Positions 1-8,903 are shown, counted from the first letter of the stretch. The stretch: DNA of 51,429 nt from Streptomyces sp. WAC 04229 (GCF_003947455.1 NZ_QHJH01000037.1:1-51429), one strand, 5' to 3'. Notes: generated from the letters alone by a model not told the origin. A program made the numbers and translations.

Positions 1-25
1 GCGGGAGGGCGTGCGGGCGGGGGTC

Positions 26-526
26 TCAGCCCCGCAGACGGGCCACCCGCCACACGGCCAGGACGACGATCGCGGCCACCGCCAGGGCGTAGACGGTGAT
101 CATCCGCCAGTCGGCACGGCGTCCGGATCCGCGCTGCGGGAGGCCGGGCCAGGTGTAGCCGACGCGGCGGGCGGCCATCATGCCCCAGCCGGCCGCGCAC
201 GAGCAGATCAGCAGACCCAGCATGGCGATCACGGCGCCGCTGTCGCCGAAGTCGAAGGCGAGCGGGAAGGCGAACATCAGGGAGCCGAGGGCGGCCAGGC
301 AGACGATGGGCGCGAGCTGCCAGAGCCGCAGTCGCCGCTGGGGCCGCAGCTCGACCTCGACCTCGTCCCCGTACATCTCGTCGGGCTCGGGGCCGTCGGC
401 CGCCACGCCCTGCGGGGTCTCGTCGGGGCCGTCGGGGCTCAGGGCGGGTCCGTCCGGCTCCGGGCCACCGGGGCCGACGATGCCGTGCTCGGTGCTCGGT
501 GCGGTGTCGCGAGGGCCGGCCTCCAT
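26..526 (-). CDS. Small membrane protein of unknown function
   Basis: A 166-aa protein of unrecognised function. The first ~60 residues are rich in Pro, Gly, Asp and Glu and look disordered. Three hydrophobic segments follow (near LWQLAPIVCLAALGSLMF, AVIAMLGLLICSCAAGWG and MITVYALAVAAIVVLAVW), so it is probably an integral membrane protein with a cytosolic acidic tail. I chose the ATG at 526. A GTG at 532 and a TTG at 544 are alternatives, and the purine-rich GGGAGGG just upstream fits the ATG or GTG better than the TTG. It lies 108 bases downstream of miaA on the same strand and may be co-transcribed. No catalytic motif is visible. Confidence 0.75.
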   Translation of the reverse strand: MEAGPRDTAPSTEHGIVGPGGPEPDGPALSPDGPDETPQGVAADGPEPDEMYGDEVEVELRPQRRLRLWQLAPIVCLAALGSLMFAFPLAFDFGDSGAVIAMLGLLICSCAAGWGMMAARRVGYTWPGLPQRGSGRRADWRMITVYALAVAAIVVLAVWRVARLRG

Positions 527-633
527 CGCCACGCGCCCTCCCAACTAGGACTCACTCGGTCGATCGAAGCTCGATGATGGCACGCCGTCGGAGGCCGGGA
601 TGACGGCCGGGGCGTCCCGATGCCATCACGTGA

Positions 634-1572
634 TCAGGCTGTAACCGGTCGTTCGACCAACGACAGGGCGAGCCGCGGAAGTTCCGTGCGATCCGCCACA
701 CCCCCACTCAACCAGTGCACCCGCGGGTCGCGCCTGAACCATGAATCCTGACGGCGCGCGAAGCGCTTGGTGGCACGGACGGTCTCTGCGCGCGCCTCGT
801 CGAGCGTGCAGTCACCGGCGAGCGCCGTGAGCACCTGCTGGTAGCCGAGCGCGCGCGACGCCGTACGCCCCTCGCGCAACCCGCGCGCCTCGAGTGCGCG
901 CACTTCCTCGACCAGTCCCGCCTCCCACATCCGGTCGACGCGGCGGGCGATGCGCTCGTCCAGTTCGGGGCGTGCCACGTCGACGCCGATCTGCACGGTG
1001 TCGTAGACGAAGTCGTGACCGGGGAGGTTGGCGGTGAAGGGGCGGCCGGTGATCTCGATCACCTCGAGCGCCCGCACGATCCGGCGGCCGTTGCCGGGGA
1101 GGATGGCCCGCGCGGCCTCCGGGTCGGCAGCGGCGAGCCGGGTGTGCAGCACCCCCGAGCCCTGCTCGGCGAGTTCCTGCTCCAGCCGGGCCCTGACCTC
1201 GGGGTCGGTGCCGGGGAACTCCAGGTTGTCGACGGCGCCGCGGACGTAGAGGCCGGAGCCGCCGACGAGGACGGGCCAGCGCCCCTCGGCGAGCAGGGCG
1301 TCGATCCGCTCCCGGGCCAGCCGCTGGTACTCGGCGACGGACGCCGCGACCGTCACGTCCCAGATGTCGAGGAGATGGTGCGGGACGCCGCCGCGTTCCC
1401 CGGGTGTCAGTTTGGCGGTGCCGATGTCCATCCCCCGGTAGAGCTGCATGGAGTCGGCGTTGACGACCTCGCCGCCCAGCCGCTGGGCCAGGAAGACGCC
1501 CAGATCGGACTTTCCGGCCGCGGTGGGTCCGACTACGGCGATGACACGGGGGGCGGAGGGTGCGCTGCTCAC
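634..1572 (-). CDS. miaA: tRNA dimethylallyltransferase MiaA
   Basis: Transfers the dimethylallyl group from DMAPP to N6 of A37 in tRNAs reading UNN codons, the first step of i6A/ms2i6A formation. The P-loop GPTAAGKS is at residues 15-22, followed by the IPPT motif DSMQLYRGMDIGTAK and the GGSGLYVRG segment. The length, 312 aa, is normal for the family. The reading frame stays open far upstream, but homology begins at the GTG at 1572 (VSSAPSAPRVIAVVG), so that start is used; its SD is weak. MiaB, which acts on the product, is encoded 1.7 kb away on the same strand. Confidence 0.96.
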   Translation of the reverse strand: MSSAPSAPRVIAVVGPTAAGKSDLGVFLAQRLGGEVVNADSMQLYRGMDIGTAKLTPGERGGVPHHLLDIWDVTVAASVAEYQRLARERIDALLAEGRWPVLVGGSGLYVRGAVDNLEFPGTDPEVRARLEQELAEQGSGVLHTRLAAADPEAARAILPGNGRRIVRALEVIEITGRPFTANLPGHDFVYDTVQIGVDVARPELDERIARRVDRMWEAGLVEEVRALEARGLREGRTASRALGYQQVLTALAGDCTLDEARAETVRATKRFARRQDSWFRRDPRVHWLSGGVADRTELPRLALSLVERPVTA

Positions 1573-1671
1573 CGCACCAGTCTCGCAAACCCCGCGCCTC
1601 GCCCTCGAACGAGTTACGTGACGGTGCGCGGCCGAGGTCGTTGCCCGTTGCGAGGTTCCCGCTCCCCGGAC

Positions 1672-1693
1672 GGCCGGGGCGATGGCCCCGGCC
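1672..1693. other. Perfect 9-bp hairpin in divergent intergenic region
   Basis: ggccggggc and gccccggcc flank a 4-base loop between the divergent miaA and the small gene starting at 1756. It lies too far upstream of either gene to be a terminator for them. It could be an operator, a leader structure or chance in GC-rich DNA. Confidence 0.35.
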
Positions 1694-1755
1694 ACGCAGT
1701 CGGACGCACCGGATGCCGCGGGATTTCGCCCGCACGAGTAACGTATGGAGTTGAA

Positions 1756-2031
1756 ATGGGCGTTTTTGCACGGCTTCTCCGGAAGTCGAAGAACACCGAG
1801 GAGGCGTCGGCCGCCGAGACCGGGGCCGACGGCACGGAGACCGAGCGGGCCGCGGAGGAGACCCCGGCGGAGGCCGCGGAGACGGCCGAGTCCGGCCCTC
1901 GGAACACCGCGGAGACCGACGAGGCCGCCACGGCCCCCGAGGCCGCCGACTCGGACGGTGTCGGCATTCCCAAGCAGCAGTCCGCCGGGGAGGCCGTCGA
2001 CAACGAGGCCGACAAGGGCGCCCGCACCTGA
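1756..2031 (+). CDS. Small acidic low-complexity protein
   Basis: A 91-aa protein with a basic N-terminus (MGVFARLLRKSK) followed by an Ala/Glu/Thr-rich acidic stretch and a short conserved-looking tail (VGIPKQQSAGEAVDNEA). The ATG at 1756 has a good SD (GGAG, 5 bases upstream). I recall Streptomyces homologues carrying the label 'gliding motility protein', but nothing in the sequence supports that function. It is probably co-transcribed with the next gene, 24 bases downstream. The composition suggests an intrinsically disordered protein with an amphipathic N-terminus that could touch membrane or nucleic acid; that is inference. Confidence 0.75.
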   Translation: MGVFARLLRKSKNTEEASAAETGADGTETERAAEETPAEAAETAESGPRNTAETDEAATAPEAADSDGVGIPKQQSAGEAVDNEADKGART

Positions 2032-2055
2032 CCGCCCCGTGAGGGAAGGCGAACC

Positions 2056-2346
2056 ATGGGTCTCCTGGACAACTTGAAGGCCAGACTCGGACCGGCGAAG
2101 GGCAAGGTCTCCGACCTCGCGCAGCAGCACGAGGACAAGATCGATCGCGGCCTCGACAAGATGGCGCGGACCGTCGACGAGAAGACCAAGGGCAAGTACA
2201 GCGACCGGATCCAGACCGGCACGGGCAAGGCCAAGGGTGCCGTGGAGCGTCTCGCCCACAAGGACGAGGGAACGGGCGGAGGCGGCGGTACGCCGGGCAG
2301 CACCCCGGGCGGTCCGCCGCCGGCCGGACCACCTCCGGCCTCCTGA
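2056..2346 (+). CDS. Rv0909/MT0933-type antitoxin-like protein
   Basis: A 96-aa protein. Residues 1-70 match the pattern of the MT0933 antitoxin family: MGLLDNLKARLGPAKGKVSDLAQQH, then charged amphipathic helices with Lys/Asp-rich repeats ending in a KYSDRI motif. A Gly/Pro-rich disordered tail follows. In mycobacteria the family member Rv0909 is paired with the SRPBCC toxin Rv0910. No toxin is adjacent here; the nearest SRPBCC gene is ~29 kb away, so antitoxin activity is doubtful. The upstream gene is on the same strand 24 bases away, and a strong hairpin follows the stop. Confidence 0.75.
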   Translation: MGLLDNLKARLGPAKGKVSDLAQQHEDKIDRGLDKMARTVDEKTKGKYSDRIQTGTGKAKGAVERLAHKDEGTGGGGGTPGSTPGGPPPAGPPPAS

Positions 2347-2370
2347 CCGGTCACACCGGCGGGTCACCCC

Positions 2371-2440
2371 CGCGTCGGCGGACGGTCACGGAGCGGATCA
2401 GCGCGTCGGCTGAGCGGCTCCGTGGCCGTCCGCCGACGCG
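2371..2440. terminator. Long bidirectional hairpin terminator
   Basis: 24-base arms at 2371-2394 and 2417-2440 are complementary apart from one position, with a 22-base loop. It lies between convergent genes (stop at 2346 on +, stop at 2456 on -) and so can serve both. There is no long T-tract, which is common in Streptomyces. Confidence 0.8.
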
Positions 2441-2455
2441 CTGCCTCTACTACGA

Positions 2456-3178
2456 CTACGACCACGCGGCCGTGACATACCCCACCCCGTACGGAGCGTC
2501 CTCGTACAGCAGCGTGCCCGACAGGCCCGTTCCCCCGGCCGCGCCCGCGAGGACCTGCCAGGGAGCACGGCCGGACACCTTCAGCTCACGGGCGAGGCCC
2601 ACGTCCAGCCCGGCGAGGGCGGTCGCGTCGGCCGCGCCCAGTGCGCGCCCCGCCGCCGCGTCGAAGGGCGCCGCCCGCTCGTCGAGGTAGCCGGGCGCCT
2701 TGAGCGTGCGGCACGCGCTGGCGTCGCCCAGCACCAGCAGCGCCATCCGCCCGGCCCGCCCGGCGAGGTCCCGGCCGACGGCGGCGCACCGCTCGGCGGG
2801 AAGGTCCTCCCCCACTCCGACGCCTTCGACGGGCGCGTGGGACCAGCCGGTACGCGCGAGCAGCCAGGCCCCGACGGCGAAGCCGTACGGCAATTCGACC
2901 CCGGTCGCCGGCGTGGCCGCCCCGGTGTCCGGGCCCAGCCGCACGTCCAGGTCCACGCCGAAGCCGCGGAACGAGCCCGGCGTCCCCTGCGGGTAGATCT
3001 CCGGCCCGGCCGAGTCCGCGGGTCCGACCACCACGAGCCGGTCGGGCCGGGCGGCGGCGAGCACGCCCAGCGCGTCCGTGCACGCCGCGCGGGCGGCGTC
3101 CAGCTCGGGTGCGGCGCCCGCGGCGACCTCCGGGACGAGGAGCGGCGGGCAGGGGCAGACGGCGGCGGCGACAAGCAT
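2456..3178 (-). CDS. Class III extradiol dioxygenase-like (LigB fold) protein
   Basis: A 240-aa protein with the N-terminal pattern of the LigB/MEMO-like superfamily: MLVAAAVCPCPPLLVPEVAAG, then RPDRLVVVGPA and a later ALLVLGDASACRT. The classical catalytic histidines of LigB are not obvious (for example CPCPPLL where active members have an HxPxl motif), so dioxygenase activity is doubtful and a structural or regulatory role is possible. I used the ATG at 3178, where similarity begins, although the frame is open upstream. It lies 49 bases downstream of miaB on the same strand and is likely in the same transcript. Confidence 0.75.
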   Translation of the reverse strand: MLVAAAVCPCPPLLVPEVAAGAAPELDAARAACTDALGVLAAARPDRLVVVGPADSAGPEIYPQGTPGSFRGFGVDLDVRLGPDTGAATPATGVELPYGFAVGAWLLARTGWSHAPVEGVGVGEDLPAERCAAVGRDLAGRAGRMALLVLGDASACRTLKAPGYLDERAAPFDAAAGRALGAADATALAGLDVGLARELKVSGRAPWQVLAGAAGGTGLSGTLLYEDAPYGVGYVTAAWS

Positions 3179-3227
3179 GATCGGCAGCGTAACCCCGCGC
3201 CCCGCCCGGGGTCGCACTCCCTCGCGG

Positions 3228-4745
3228 TCAGTCGCAGCCGCAGCCGCTCGCCACCGCCGGCTGGGGCTCGGGCACGCCGATCTTGGGCAGGCCGAGCATC
3301 ACGCCCGCGGGCTTGGCCTGGTCGGCCGCGTTGCGCTTCTCCCAGGCGTCGCCCGCGCGGGTGCGGCGCACGTCGAGGACCGCGCCCTCGGCGAGGAGGT
3401 GGTGGGGTGCGGCGTAGGTGATCTCGACCGTCACCACGTCGCCCGGCCGGACCTCCTGGCCGGGCTTGGTGAAGTGCACCAGGCGGTTGTCGGGGGCGCG
3501 GCCGGAGAGGCGGTGGGTGGTGCCGTCCTTCCGGCCCTCGCCCTCGGCGACCATCAGCTCCAGGGTGCGGCCGACCTGCTTCTTGTTCTCCTCCCAGGAG
3601 ATCTCCTCCTGGAGGGCGACGAGGCGCTCGTAGCGCTCCTGGACGACCGCCTTGGGGATCTGGCCGTCCATCTCGGCGGCCGGGGTGCCGGGCCGCTTGG
3701 AGTACTGGAAGGTGTACGCCTGGGCGAACCGGGCCTCGCGCACCACGTGCAGGGTCTGCTCGAAGTCCTCCTCGGTCTCGCCGGGGAAGCCCACGATGAT
3801 GTCGGTGGTGATCGCCGCGTGCGGGATGGCGGCCCGTACCTTCTCGATGATCCCCAGGTAGCGCTCCTGCCGGTAGGAGCGGCGCATCGCCTTCAGCACC
3901 GGGTCGGAGCCGGACTGGAGCGGCATGTGCAGCTGCGGCATGGCGTTCGGCGTCTCGGCCATGGCGGCGATGACGTCGTCGGTGAAGTCGCGCGGGTGCG
4001 GTGAGGTGAAGCGGACGCGCTCCAGGCCGTCGATGCTCCCGCAGGCGCGCAGCAGCTTGCTGAACGCCTCGCGGTCGCCGATGTCGGAGCCGTAGGCGTT
4101 GACGTTCTGCCCGAGGAGGGTGATCTCCGAGACGCCCTCGGCGACCAGGGCCTCGACCTCGGCGAGGATGTCGCCGGGACGGCGGTCCTTCTCCTTGCCG
4201 CGCAGCGCCGGGACGATGCAGAAGGTACAGGTGTTGTTGCAGCCGACGGAGATGGAGACCCAGGCCGCGTAGGCGCTCTCGCGCCGGGTCGGCAGCGTGG
4301 ACGGGAACGCCTCCAGGGACTCGGCGATCTCGACCTGCGCCTCCTCCTGCACGCGGGCGCGCTCCAGCAGGACCGGGAGCTTGCCGATGTTGTGCGTGCC
4401 GAAGACGACGTCCACCCAGGGGGCGCGCTTGACGATGGTGTCGCGGTCCTTCTGCGCGAGGCAGCCGCCGACCGCGATCTGCATCCCGGGGCGGCTCGCC
4501 TTCTTCGGGGCCAGGTGGCCGAGGTTGCCGTACAGCTTGTTGTCGGCGTTCTCCCGGACGGCGCAGGTGTTGAAGACGACGACGTCCGCGTCGCCGTCGG
4601 CGCCCTCGGCGGCGCGCACGTACCCCGCGTCCTCCAGCAGGCCGGACAATCGCTCGGAGTCGTGGACGTTCATCTGGCACCCGTAGGTGCGTACTTCGTA
4701 GGTGCGCGTGCCGCCCACTGTCTGGCTCCGGTCGATGCTGCTCAT
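3228..4745 (-). CDS. miaB: tRNA-2-methylthio-N6-dimethylallyladenosine synthase MiaB
   Basis: A 505-aa radical-SAM methylthiotransferase that converts i6A37 to ms2i6A37 in tRNA. The N-terminal UPF0004 domain has C23, C61 and C95, the ligands of the auxiliary [4Fe-4S] cluster. The radical-SAM motif CNNTCTFC gives C169, C173 and C176. A C-terminal TRAM RNA-binding domain follows. The C-terminus ends in GCGCD, an unusual Cys-rich tail seen in actinobacterial members. The ATG at 4745 (MSSIDRSQ) is preferred to an in-frame start at 4796, which would add an extension without family similarity. Confidence 0.95.
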   Translation of the reverse strand: MSSIDRSQTVGGTRTYEVRTYGCQMNVHDSERLSGLLEDAGYVRAAEGADGDADVVVFNTCAVRENADNKLYGNLGHLAPKKASRPGMQIAVGGCLAQKDRDTIVKRAPWVDVVFGTHNIGKLPVLLERARVQEEAQVEIAESLEAFPSTLPTRRESAYAAWVSISVGCNNTCTFCIVPALRGKEKDRRPGDILAEVEALVAEGVSEITLLGQNVNAYGSDIGDREAFSKLLRACGSIDGLERVRFTSPHPRDFTDDVIAAMAETPNAMPQLHMPLQSGSDPVLKAMRRSYRQERYLGIIEKVRAAIPHAAITTDIIVGFPGETEEDFEQTLHVVREARFAQAYTFQYSKRPGTPAAEMDGQIPKAVVQERYERLVALQEEISWEENKKQVGRTLELMVAEGEGRKDGTTHRLSGRAPDNRLVHFTKPGQEVRPGDVVTVEITYAAPHHLLAEGAVLDVRRTRAGDAWEKRNAADQAKPAGVMLGLPKIGVPEPQPAVASGCGCD

Positions 4746-4812
4746 GGCAATAAGGGTAGGCGGTCGGCGGCGATGGCCCGGGCCGCCTGTGGACAACGCG
4801 GATCGGGGCTGG

Positions 4813-5472
4813 TCAGGGCTCGATCAGGCCCGCGCGGATCGCGTACCGGGTCAGCTCCAGGCGGTCGCGGACGCCCAGTTTCTGCAGCAGGTTGGCGCGG
4901 TGGCGTTCGACGGTCTTGGCGCTGATGAAGAGCAGTTCGCCGATCTCCTTGGAGGTGTGTCCCTCGGCGACGAGTTTGAGGATCTCCTCCTCGCGTTCCG
5001 TGATGGGCCGCTCCGGCAGGCCGCCGCCCCGGTCCATGCGGTCCAGGTAGGACCGGACGAGGGCCCGTTCGGCGCCGGGGTAGATGAACGGTTCGTCGCG
5101 CACGGCGGCCCGGCACGCCTCGACCAGGTCGCGGTCGGCGACGGACTTGAGGACGTATCCGCAGGCGCCGGCCTTGAGGGCCTCGAAGAAGTACTGCTCG
5201 TTGTCGTACATGGTCAGGATCAGGATGCGCAGCCCGGGCAGCCGTCGGGAGAGCTCGCGGGCCGCCTGGAGGCCGGTCATGCGGGGCATCGCGACGTCCA
5301 GGACGGCCAGGTCGACCTCGGTGGCCCGGGCCGCCGCGACCGCCTCGGCACCGTCACCGGCCTCGGCGACCACCGTGAGGTCGGGTTCGCCGTCCAGGAT
5401 GAGGCGTACCCCGCGGCGTACGAGGGTGTGGTCGTCGGCGAGCAGGACGCGGATCGGGGGCCGTGCGGACAT
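4813..5472 (-). CDS. NarL/FixJ-type response regulator (DegU-like)
   Basis: A 219-aa regulator with an N-terminal receiver domain (acidic pair D13-D14, phospho-acceptor D59 in [11 protein letters not shown], conserved K in YVLKSV) and a C-terminal LuxR-type HTH (residues ~150-215, LTxRE-like [22 protein letters not shown]). It overlaps the upstream kinase gene by ATGA, so the two are translationally coupled. By gene order the pair resembles SCO5784-SCO5785 of S. coelicolor, described as a DegSU-like system affecting the switch to secondary metabolism; that identity is inferred. Confidence 0.92.
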   Translation of the reverse strand: MSARPPIRVLLADDHTLVRRGVRLILDGEPDLTVVAEAGDGAEAVAAARATEVDLAVLDVAMPRMTGLQAARELSRRLPGLRILILTMYDNEQYFFEALKAGACGYVLKSVADRDLVEACRAAVRDEPFIYPGAERALVRSYLDRMDRGGGLPERPITEREEEILKLVAEGHTSKEIGELLFISAKTVERHRANLLQKLGVRDRLELTRYAIRAGLIEP

Positions 5473-6446
5473 CAGGGGCTGTCTCCGGTTCGGTCTGCGG
5501 AACGCGCCCCGGGCGGGGCGGGGACGCGCAGGCGTACGTCGGTGCCCCCTCCGGGGGCGGGTTCGAAGTGGATCTCGGCTCCTATCAGCAGGGCACGCTC
5601 ACGCATGCCCCGGATCCCGGCGCCCTCGACGGCCGTGCCGAGACCGGCGCCGTTGTCGCGGACGAGTAGTTCCACACCGTCGGCCAGCGGACGCAGGCTG
5701 AGCGCGGCGTGGTCGGCGGCGGCGTGCCGGGCGGTGTTGGTCAGGCCCTCCTGGGCGACCCGGTAGAGCACCAGTTCCGCCTCCGGGGCGAGCGGGGGCA
5801 GGTCGCCGGGGACGTGGTGCTCGACGGTCAGCTCGTGGTGGGTGAACTCGGCGGCGAGGGAGCGCAGCGCGCTGGGCAGGCCCAGTTCCTCCAGGACGCC
5901 GGGGCGCAGCCGGCGGGCGATGCGACGGATCTCGTCGAGGCCGGACCGGGTGGCCTCCTGCGCCAGCGACACCTCTTCGCGCAGCTCGCCGGGGACCCGG
6001 TCGGCGACCCGCTTGAGCTGGAGGAGGACGGCCGTGAGGGTCTGGCCGACCTCGTCGTGCAGTTCGCGGGCGATGCGGTGGCGTTCGCGTTCCTGGGCCT
6101 GGAGCGCACGCCCGGCGCCGGCCGCCCGTTCGGCCTGGAGCCGGTCCAGCATCGTGTTGTACGTGGCGATCAGTTCGGCCGCCTCGGCCGGTCCGGCGAC
6201 CGCCGGGCGGGCGCCGTGCACCAGCAGGTCGGCGGTGGCCATGGCGTGGCCGAGCCGGTGCAGGGGGTTCAGGCCGATGCGCAGGACGACCGCGTTTCCG
6301 GCGAGCAGTGCCGCGAGGCCCGCGAGCAGGATCAGTGCCTCGCCGGGCAGGACCGGCGTCGAGACGGTGAGCGGTCCCAGGAGCAGGGCGGTGGCGACGA
6401 ACAGGCCCGCGGCGTTGAGCGAGAAGATCCGCCAGAAGAGCGACAC
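5472..6446 (-). CDS. NarL-family sensor histidine kinase (DegS-like)
   Basis: A 324-aa kinase with two N-terminal membrane segments (FSLNAAGLFVATALLLG and ALILLAGLAALLAGNAVVL), a short HAMP-like linker, a HisKA_3 dimerisation helix with phospho-acceptor His in RHRIARELHDEVGQTL, and a HATPase_c domain (LTNTARHA N-box, VRDNGAGLG, GIRGMRERA). There is little extracellular sensory region, so it probably senses the membrane or a partner. The GTG at 6446 has a strong SD (AAAGAGGA), so I chose it over in-frame ATGs at 6542 and 6593. It is coupled to its response regulator by ATGA. Confidence 0.88.
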   Translation of the reverse strand: MSLFWRIFSLNAAGLFVATALLLGPLTVSTPVLPGEALILLAGLAALLAGNAVVLRIGLNPLHRLGHAMATADLLVHGARPAVAGPAEAAELIATYNTMLDRLQAERAAGAGRALQAQERERHRIARELHDEVGQTLTAVLLQLKRVADRVPGELREEVSLAQEATRSGLDEIRRIARRLRPGVLEELGLPSALRSLAAEFTHHELTVEHHVPGDLPPLAPEAELVLYRVAQEGLTNTARHAAADHAALSLRPLADGVELLVRDNGAGLGTAVEGAGIRGMRERALLIGAEIHFEPAPGGGTDVRLRVPAPPGARSADRTGDSP

Positions 6447-6644
6447 GGTCCTCTTTCCGCTCCTCCCGGCTTCCGCGCACGACACCGCCGCGGCCAGTCT
6501 CCGCGCCCGCGACCGGCCGCGTATATCCGTCACGACACCCATATCGCCACGGTACGTGCGGATGACAGCATGGCGGGGCCGTGAGCACGTCACGTACGTG
6601 CGGGAAGTGCGGCCAAGGAAGCAAGACGAATGAGGGGACAGCTC

Positions 6645-7130
6645 GTGTCAGCACCACGCCTGAGGGCGACGCCGCTGCCGGGTATCGGGGTCCAGTACGA
6701 CCTGGAGACGCGCGCACACCGCCATCTGTCGGTGGTGGCACACCGCGACGGCGCCCGCACGGTGAACGTGTACCGGGACGACGATCCCGACTCGTGCGCC
6801 CACTCGCTGCGCCTGACCGGCCCCGAGGCGGGTGCCCTGATCGACGCGCTGAAGCCCTCGCACCACAGCGCCAGCCTGCTCTACACCACGGATCTGGGTC
6901 TGGTCGCCGAGCGGATCGAGGTGTCCGCCACCTCCCGCTGGAACGGGCGGCTCCTGGGCGAGACGTGCATGCGGACCGAGACCGGCGCGTCGATCGTGGC
7001 GGTGCTGCGGAGGGCCGAGGCGATCCCCTCGCCGGCGCCGGACTTCCGGCTCGTGGGTGGTGACACCTTGATCGTCATCGGCACCCGTGAGGGCGTCGAC
7101 GCCGCCGCGGCGATACTCGGGCAGGAGTGA
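6645..7130 (+). CDS. TrkA-C (RCK_C) regulatory subunit of cation/proton antiporter
   Basis: A 161-aa soluble protein. The C-terminal ~75 residues have the RCK_C/TrkA_C pattern (LGETCMRTETGASIVAVLRR ending RLVGGDTLIVIGTREGVDAA), a ligand-sensing fold. The N-terminal half matches actinobacterial antiporter regulatory subunits. The partner is the antiporter gene starting 4 bases after the stop, an arrangement like KhtT-KhtU of Bacillus. I used the GTG at 6645, which has AGGGG 7 bases upstream; an in-frame ATG at 6630 is possible. It probably gates K+ or Na+ efflux in response to pH or a nucleotide; that is inferred from family. Confidence 0.88.
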   Translation: MSAPRLRATPLPGIGVQYDLETRAHRHLSVVAHRDGARTVNVYRDDDPDSCAHSLRLTGPEAGALIDALKPSHHSASLLYTTDLGLVAERIEVSATSRWNGRLLGETCMRTETGASIVAVLRRAEAIPSPAPDFRLVGGDTLIVIGTREGVDAAAAILGQE

Positions 7131-7134
7131 GCCG

Positions 7135-8373
7135 GTGCACTCCGCGGTCCTCCTGATCGAGTTCGGTTCCATCATCCTTGGGCTGGGGTTGCTCGGCCGG
7201 TTCGCCGGGCGCTACCGGCTCTCCCCCATCCCGCTGTACCTGCTGGCCGGTCTGGCCTTCGGCGAGGGCGGGCTGCTCCCGCTCGGCGCGAGCGAGGAGT
7301 TCGTCGCCACCGGCGCCGAGATCGGTGTCATCCTCCTGCTGCTGATGCTGGGCCTGGAGTACACGGCCAGCGACCTCGTCACGAACCTCAAGTCCCACTA
7401 CCCGGCCGGCCTCGTCGACTGCGCGCTCAACGCGGTGCCGGGGGCGGTGGCCGCGCTGCTGCTGGGCTGGGGTCCGGTGGCGGCCGTCGTCCTCGCCGGC
7501 GTCACGTGGATCTCGTCGTCCGGTGTCATCGCGAAGGTGCTGGGCGATCTCGGCCGGGTCGGCAACCGCGAGACGCCGGTGATCCTCAGCGTGCTGGTCC
7601 TGGAGGACCTGGCGATGGCGGTGTACCTGCCGATCGTCACCGCGCTGGTCGCCGGCGCCGGGCTGATGACCGGCAGCATCACGCTGGCGGTCGCGCTGGC
7701 CGCGGCGGGGCTGGTGCTCTTCGTGGCGGTCCGCTACGGCCGGCTCATCTCGCGGTTCGTCTCCAGCGACGACCCGGAGAAGCTGCTGCTGGTGGTGCTC
7801 GGCCTGACGATCCTGGTCGCGGGTGTGGCGCAGCAGCTCCAGGTGTCGGCCGCGGTGGGCGCCTTCCTGGTGGGCATCGCGCTGTCCGGGGAGGTCGCGG
7901 AGGGCGCGCACACGCTTCTGAGCCCGCTGCGGGACCTGTTCGCCGCCGTGTTCTTCGTCTTCTTCGGCCTGCACACGGACCCGGCCAGCATTCCGCCGGT
8001 CCTGCTGCCGGCCCTCGCGCTGGCCCTGCTCACGGCGGTGACGAAGATCGCCACCGGGTACTGGGCGGCACGGCGCGCCGGGATCTCCGTCAAGGGCCGC
8101 TGGCGTGCGGGCGGGGCGCTGGTGGCGCGCGGCGAGTTCTCGATCGTCATCGCGGGTCTCGCGGTCTCGGCCGGAATCGAGCCGTCCCTGGGCCCGCTGG
8201 CCACGGCCTACGTCCTCATCCTGGTCGTCCTCGGCCCCCTCACCGCCCGCTTCACCGAGCCGCTGGGGATGCGCCTGTTCGGCCGCCGCGACCGTCCCGG
8301 CCACCCCGGCGGCGGCGCCCCCGACGGGGCGTCCCGGACGGCTACGGGGGCGGAGGCGACGGTCGGCGACTGA
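7135..8373 (+). CDS. CPA2-family monovalent cation/proton antiporter
   Basis: A 412-aa polytopic membrane protein with roughly 12 hydrophobic segments and the Na_H_Exchanger domain of the KefB/CPA2 group (VHSAVLLIEFGSIILGLGLLGR, LLLLMLGLEYTASDL, VLEDLAMAVYLP, AAVGAFLVGIALSG). It lacks the C-terminal Rossmann TrkA-N domain of KefB/KefC. The sensing domain is supplied in trans by the upstream gene, as in KhtTU. The GTG at 7135 has GGAG at 7124-7127. It likely exports K+ or Na+ in exchange for protons. Confidence 0.92.
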   Translation: MHSAVLLIEFGSIILGLGLLGRFAGRYRLSPIPLYLLAGLAFGEGGLLPLGASEEFVATGAEIGVILLLLMLGLEYTASDLVTNLKSHYPAGLVDCALNAVPGAVAALLLGWGPVAAVVLAGVTWISSSGVIAKVLGDLGRVGNRETPVILSVLVLEDLAMAVYLPIVTALVAGAGLMTGSITLAVALAAAGLVLFVAVRYGRLISRFVSSDDPEKLLLVVLGLTILVAGVAQQLQVSAAVGAFLVGIALSGEVAEGAHTLLSPLRDLFAAVFFVFFGLHTDPASIPPVLLPALALALLTAVTKIATGYWAARRAGISVKGRWRAGGALVARGEFSIVIAGLAVSAGIEPSLGPLATAYVLILVVLGPLTARFTEPLGMRLFGRRDRPGHPGGGAPDGASRTATGAEATVGD

Positions 8374-8385
8374 CGGCGGGCTCAG

Positions 8386-8405
8386 CCGCGCGGGGCTCCG
8401 CGCGG
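8386..8405. terminator. GC-rich hairpin between convergent genes
   Basis: ccgcgcgg repeats at 8386-8393 and 8398-8405 around a ggct loop, in the 35-base gap between the antiporter stop and the MazG-like gene stop. It is a plausible bidirectional terminator without a T-tract. Confidence 0.55.
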
Positions 8406-8408
8406 GCG

Positions 8409-8903
8409 TCAGCCGCGCGGCGCCTCCGTCACGTCCGTTGTCTGCGGCGTCCCCGCCACGTCCGGGGTGCCCGCCCCGTCCGGGGTGCCCGCCGCGTCCG
8501 ACGTCCGTGGCCTCCACCCCTGGCGGCGCAGGACGGCGGAGACGTCCGGTGCCTCGTAGTGGTCGCCCTTGAGGACCTTGCCGTCGGCGCGGCGGCTGAC
8601 GCTGCCGTCGGGGCCGAGCTTGGTCATGTTGGAGCGGTGGATCTCGGCGATCACCTCGTCCAGGTCGATGCCGTGGACGAGGGCCGTGCCGTAGGCGACG
8701 TAGACGACGTCGGCCAGTTCGTGAGCGAGCCGGTCGAGGGGTCCCGTCACCGACACCTCCGCGACCTCGGCGGCCTCCTCGGCGAGCAGCTCGCCTCTGT
8801 GCGCCGCCAGGCCGGGCGAGACCTCGGTCGGGGCGCTGCGGGCGTCCAGCCCGAAGGCGAGGTGGAAGGCATGGACCAGGTCGGCGGGCGAGGTGTTGCT
8901 CAT
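8409..8903 (-). CDS. MazG-like nucleotide pyrophosphohydrolase
   Basis: A 164-aa protein with an all-alpha NTP-PPase fold. The metal-binding EExxE-type motif is visible in ELLAEEAAEVAEV, followed by the second helix LAHELADVVYVAYGTA with D residues. A conserved segment NMTKLGPDG and KVLKGDHYEAPD links it to PRA-PH/MazG-like proteins of actinobacteria. It probably hydrolyses a nucleoside triphosphate to the monophosphate and PPi (house-cleaning). The last ~35 residues are an AGTPD-type repeat coded by an imperfect 18-bp tandem repeat and look dispensable. The ATG at 8903 is preferred over an upstream in-frame start at 8933. Confidence 0.85.
   Translation of the reverse strand: MSNTSPADLVHAFHLAFGLDARSAPTEVSPGLAAHRGELLAEEAAEVAEVSVTGPLDRLAHELADVVYVAYGTALVHGIDLDEVIAEIHRSNMTKLGPDGSVSRRADGKVLKGDHYEAPDVSAVLRRQGWRPRTSDAAGTPDGAGTPDVAGTPQTTDVTEAPRG

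Noticed and set aside
625..634. 10-bp palindrome atcacgtgat at the miaA stop
   Set aside because: Short and overlapping the stop codon; expected by chance and without a neighbouring promoter.
1573..2367. N-terminal extension of MiaA to 577 aa
   Set aside because: The extra 265 residues are antisense to two small genes that have their own SDs; MiaA similarity begins at the GTG at 1572.
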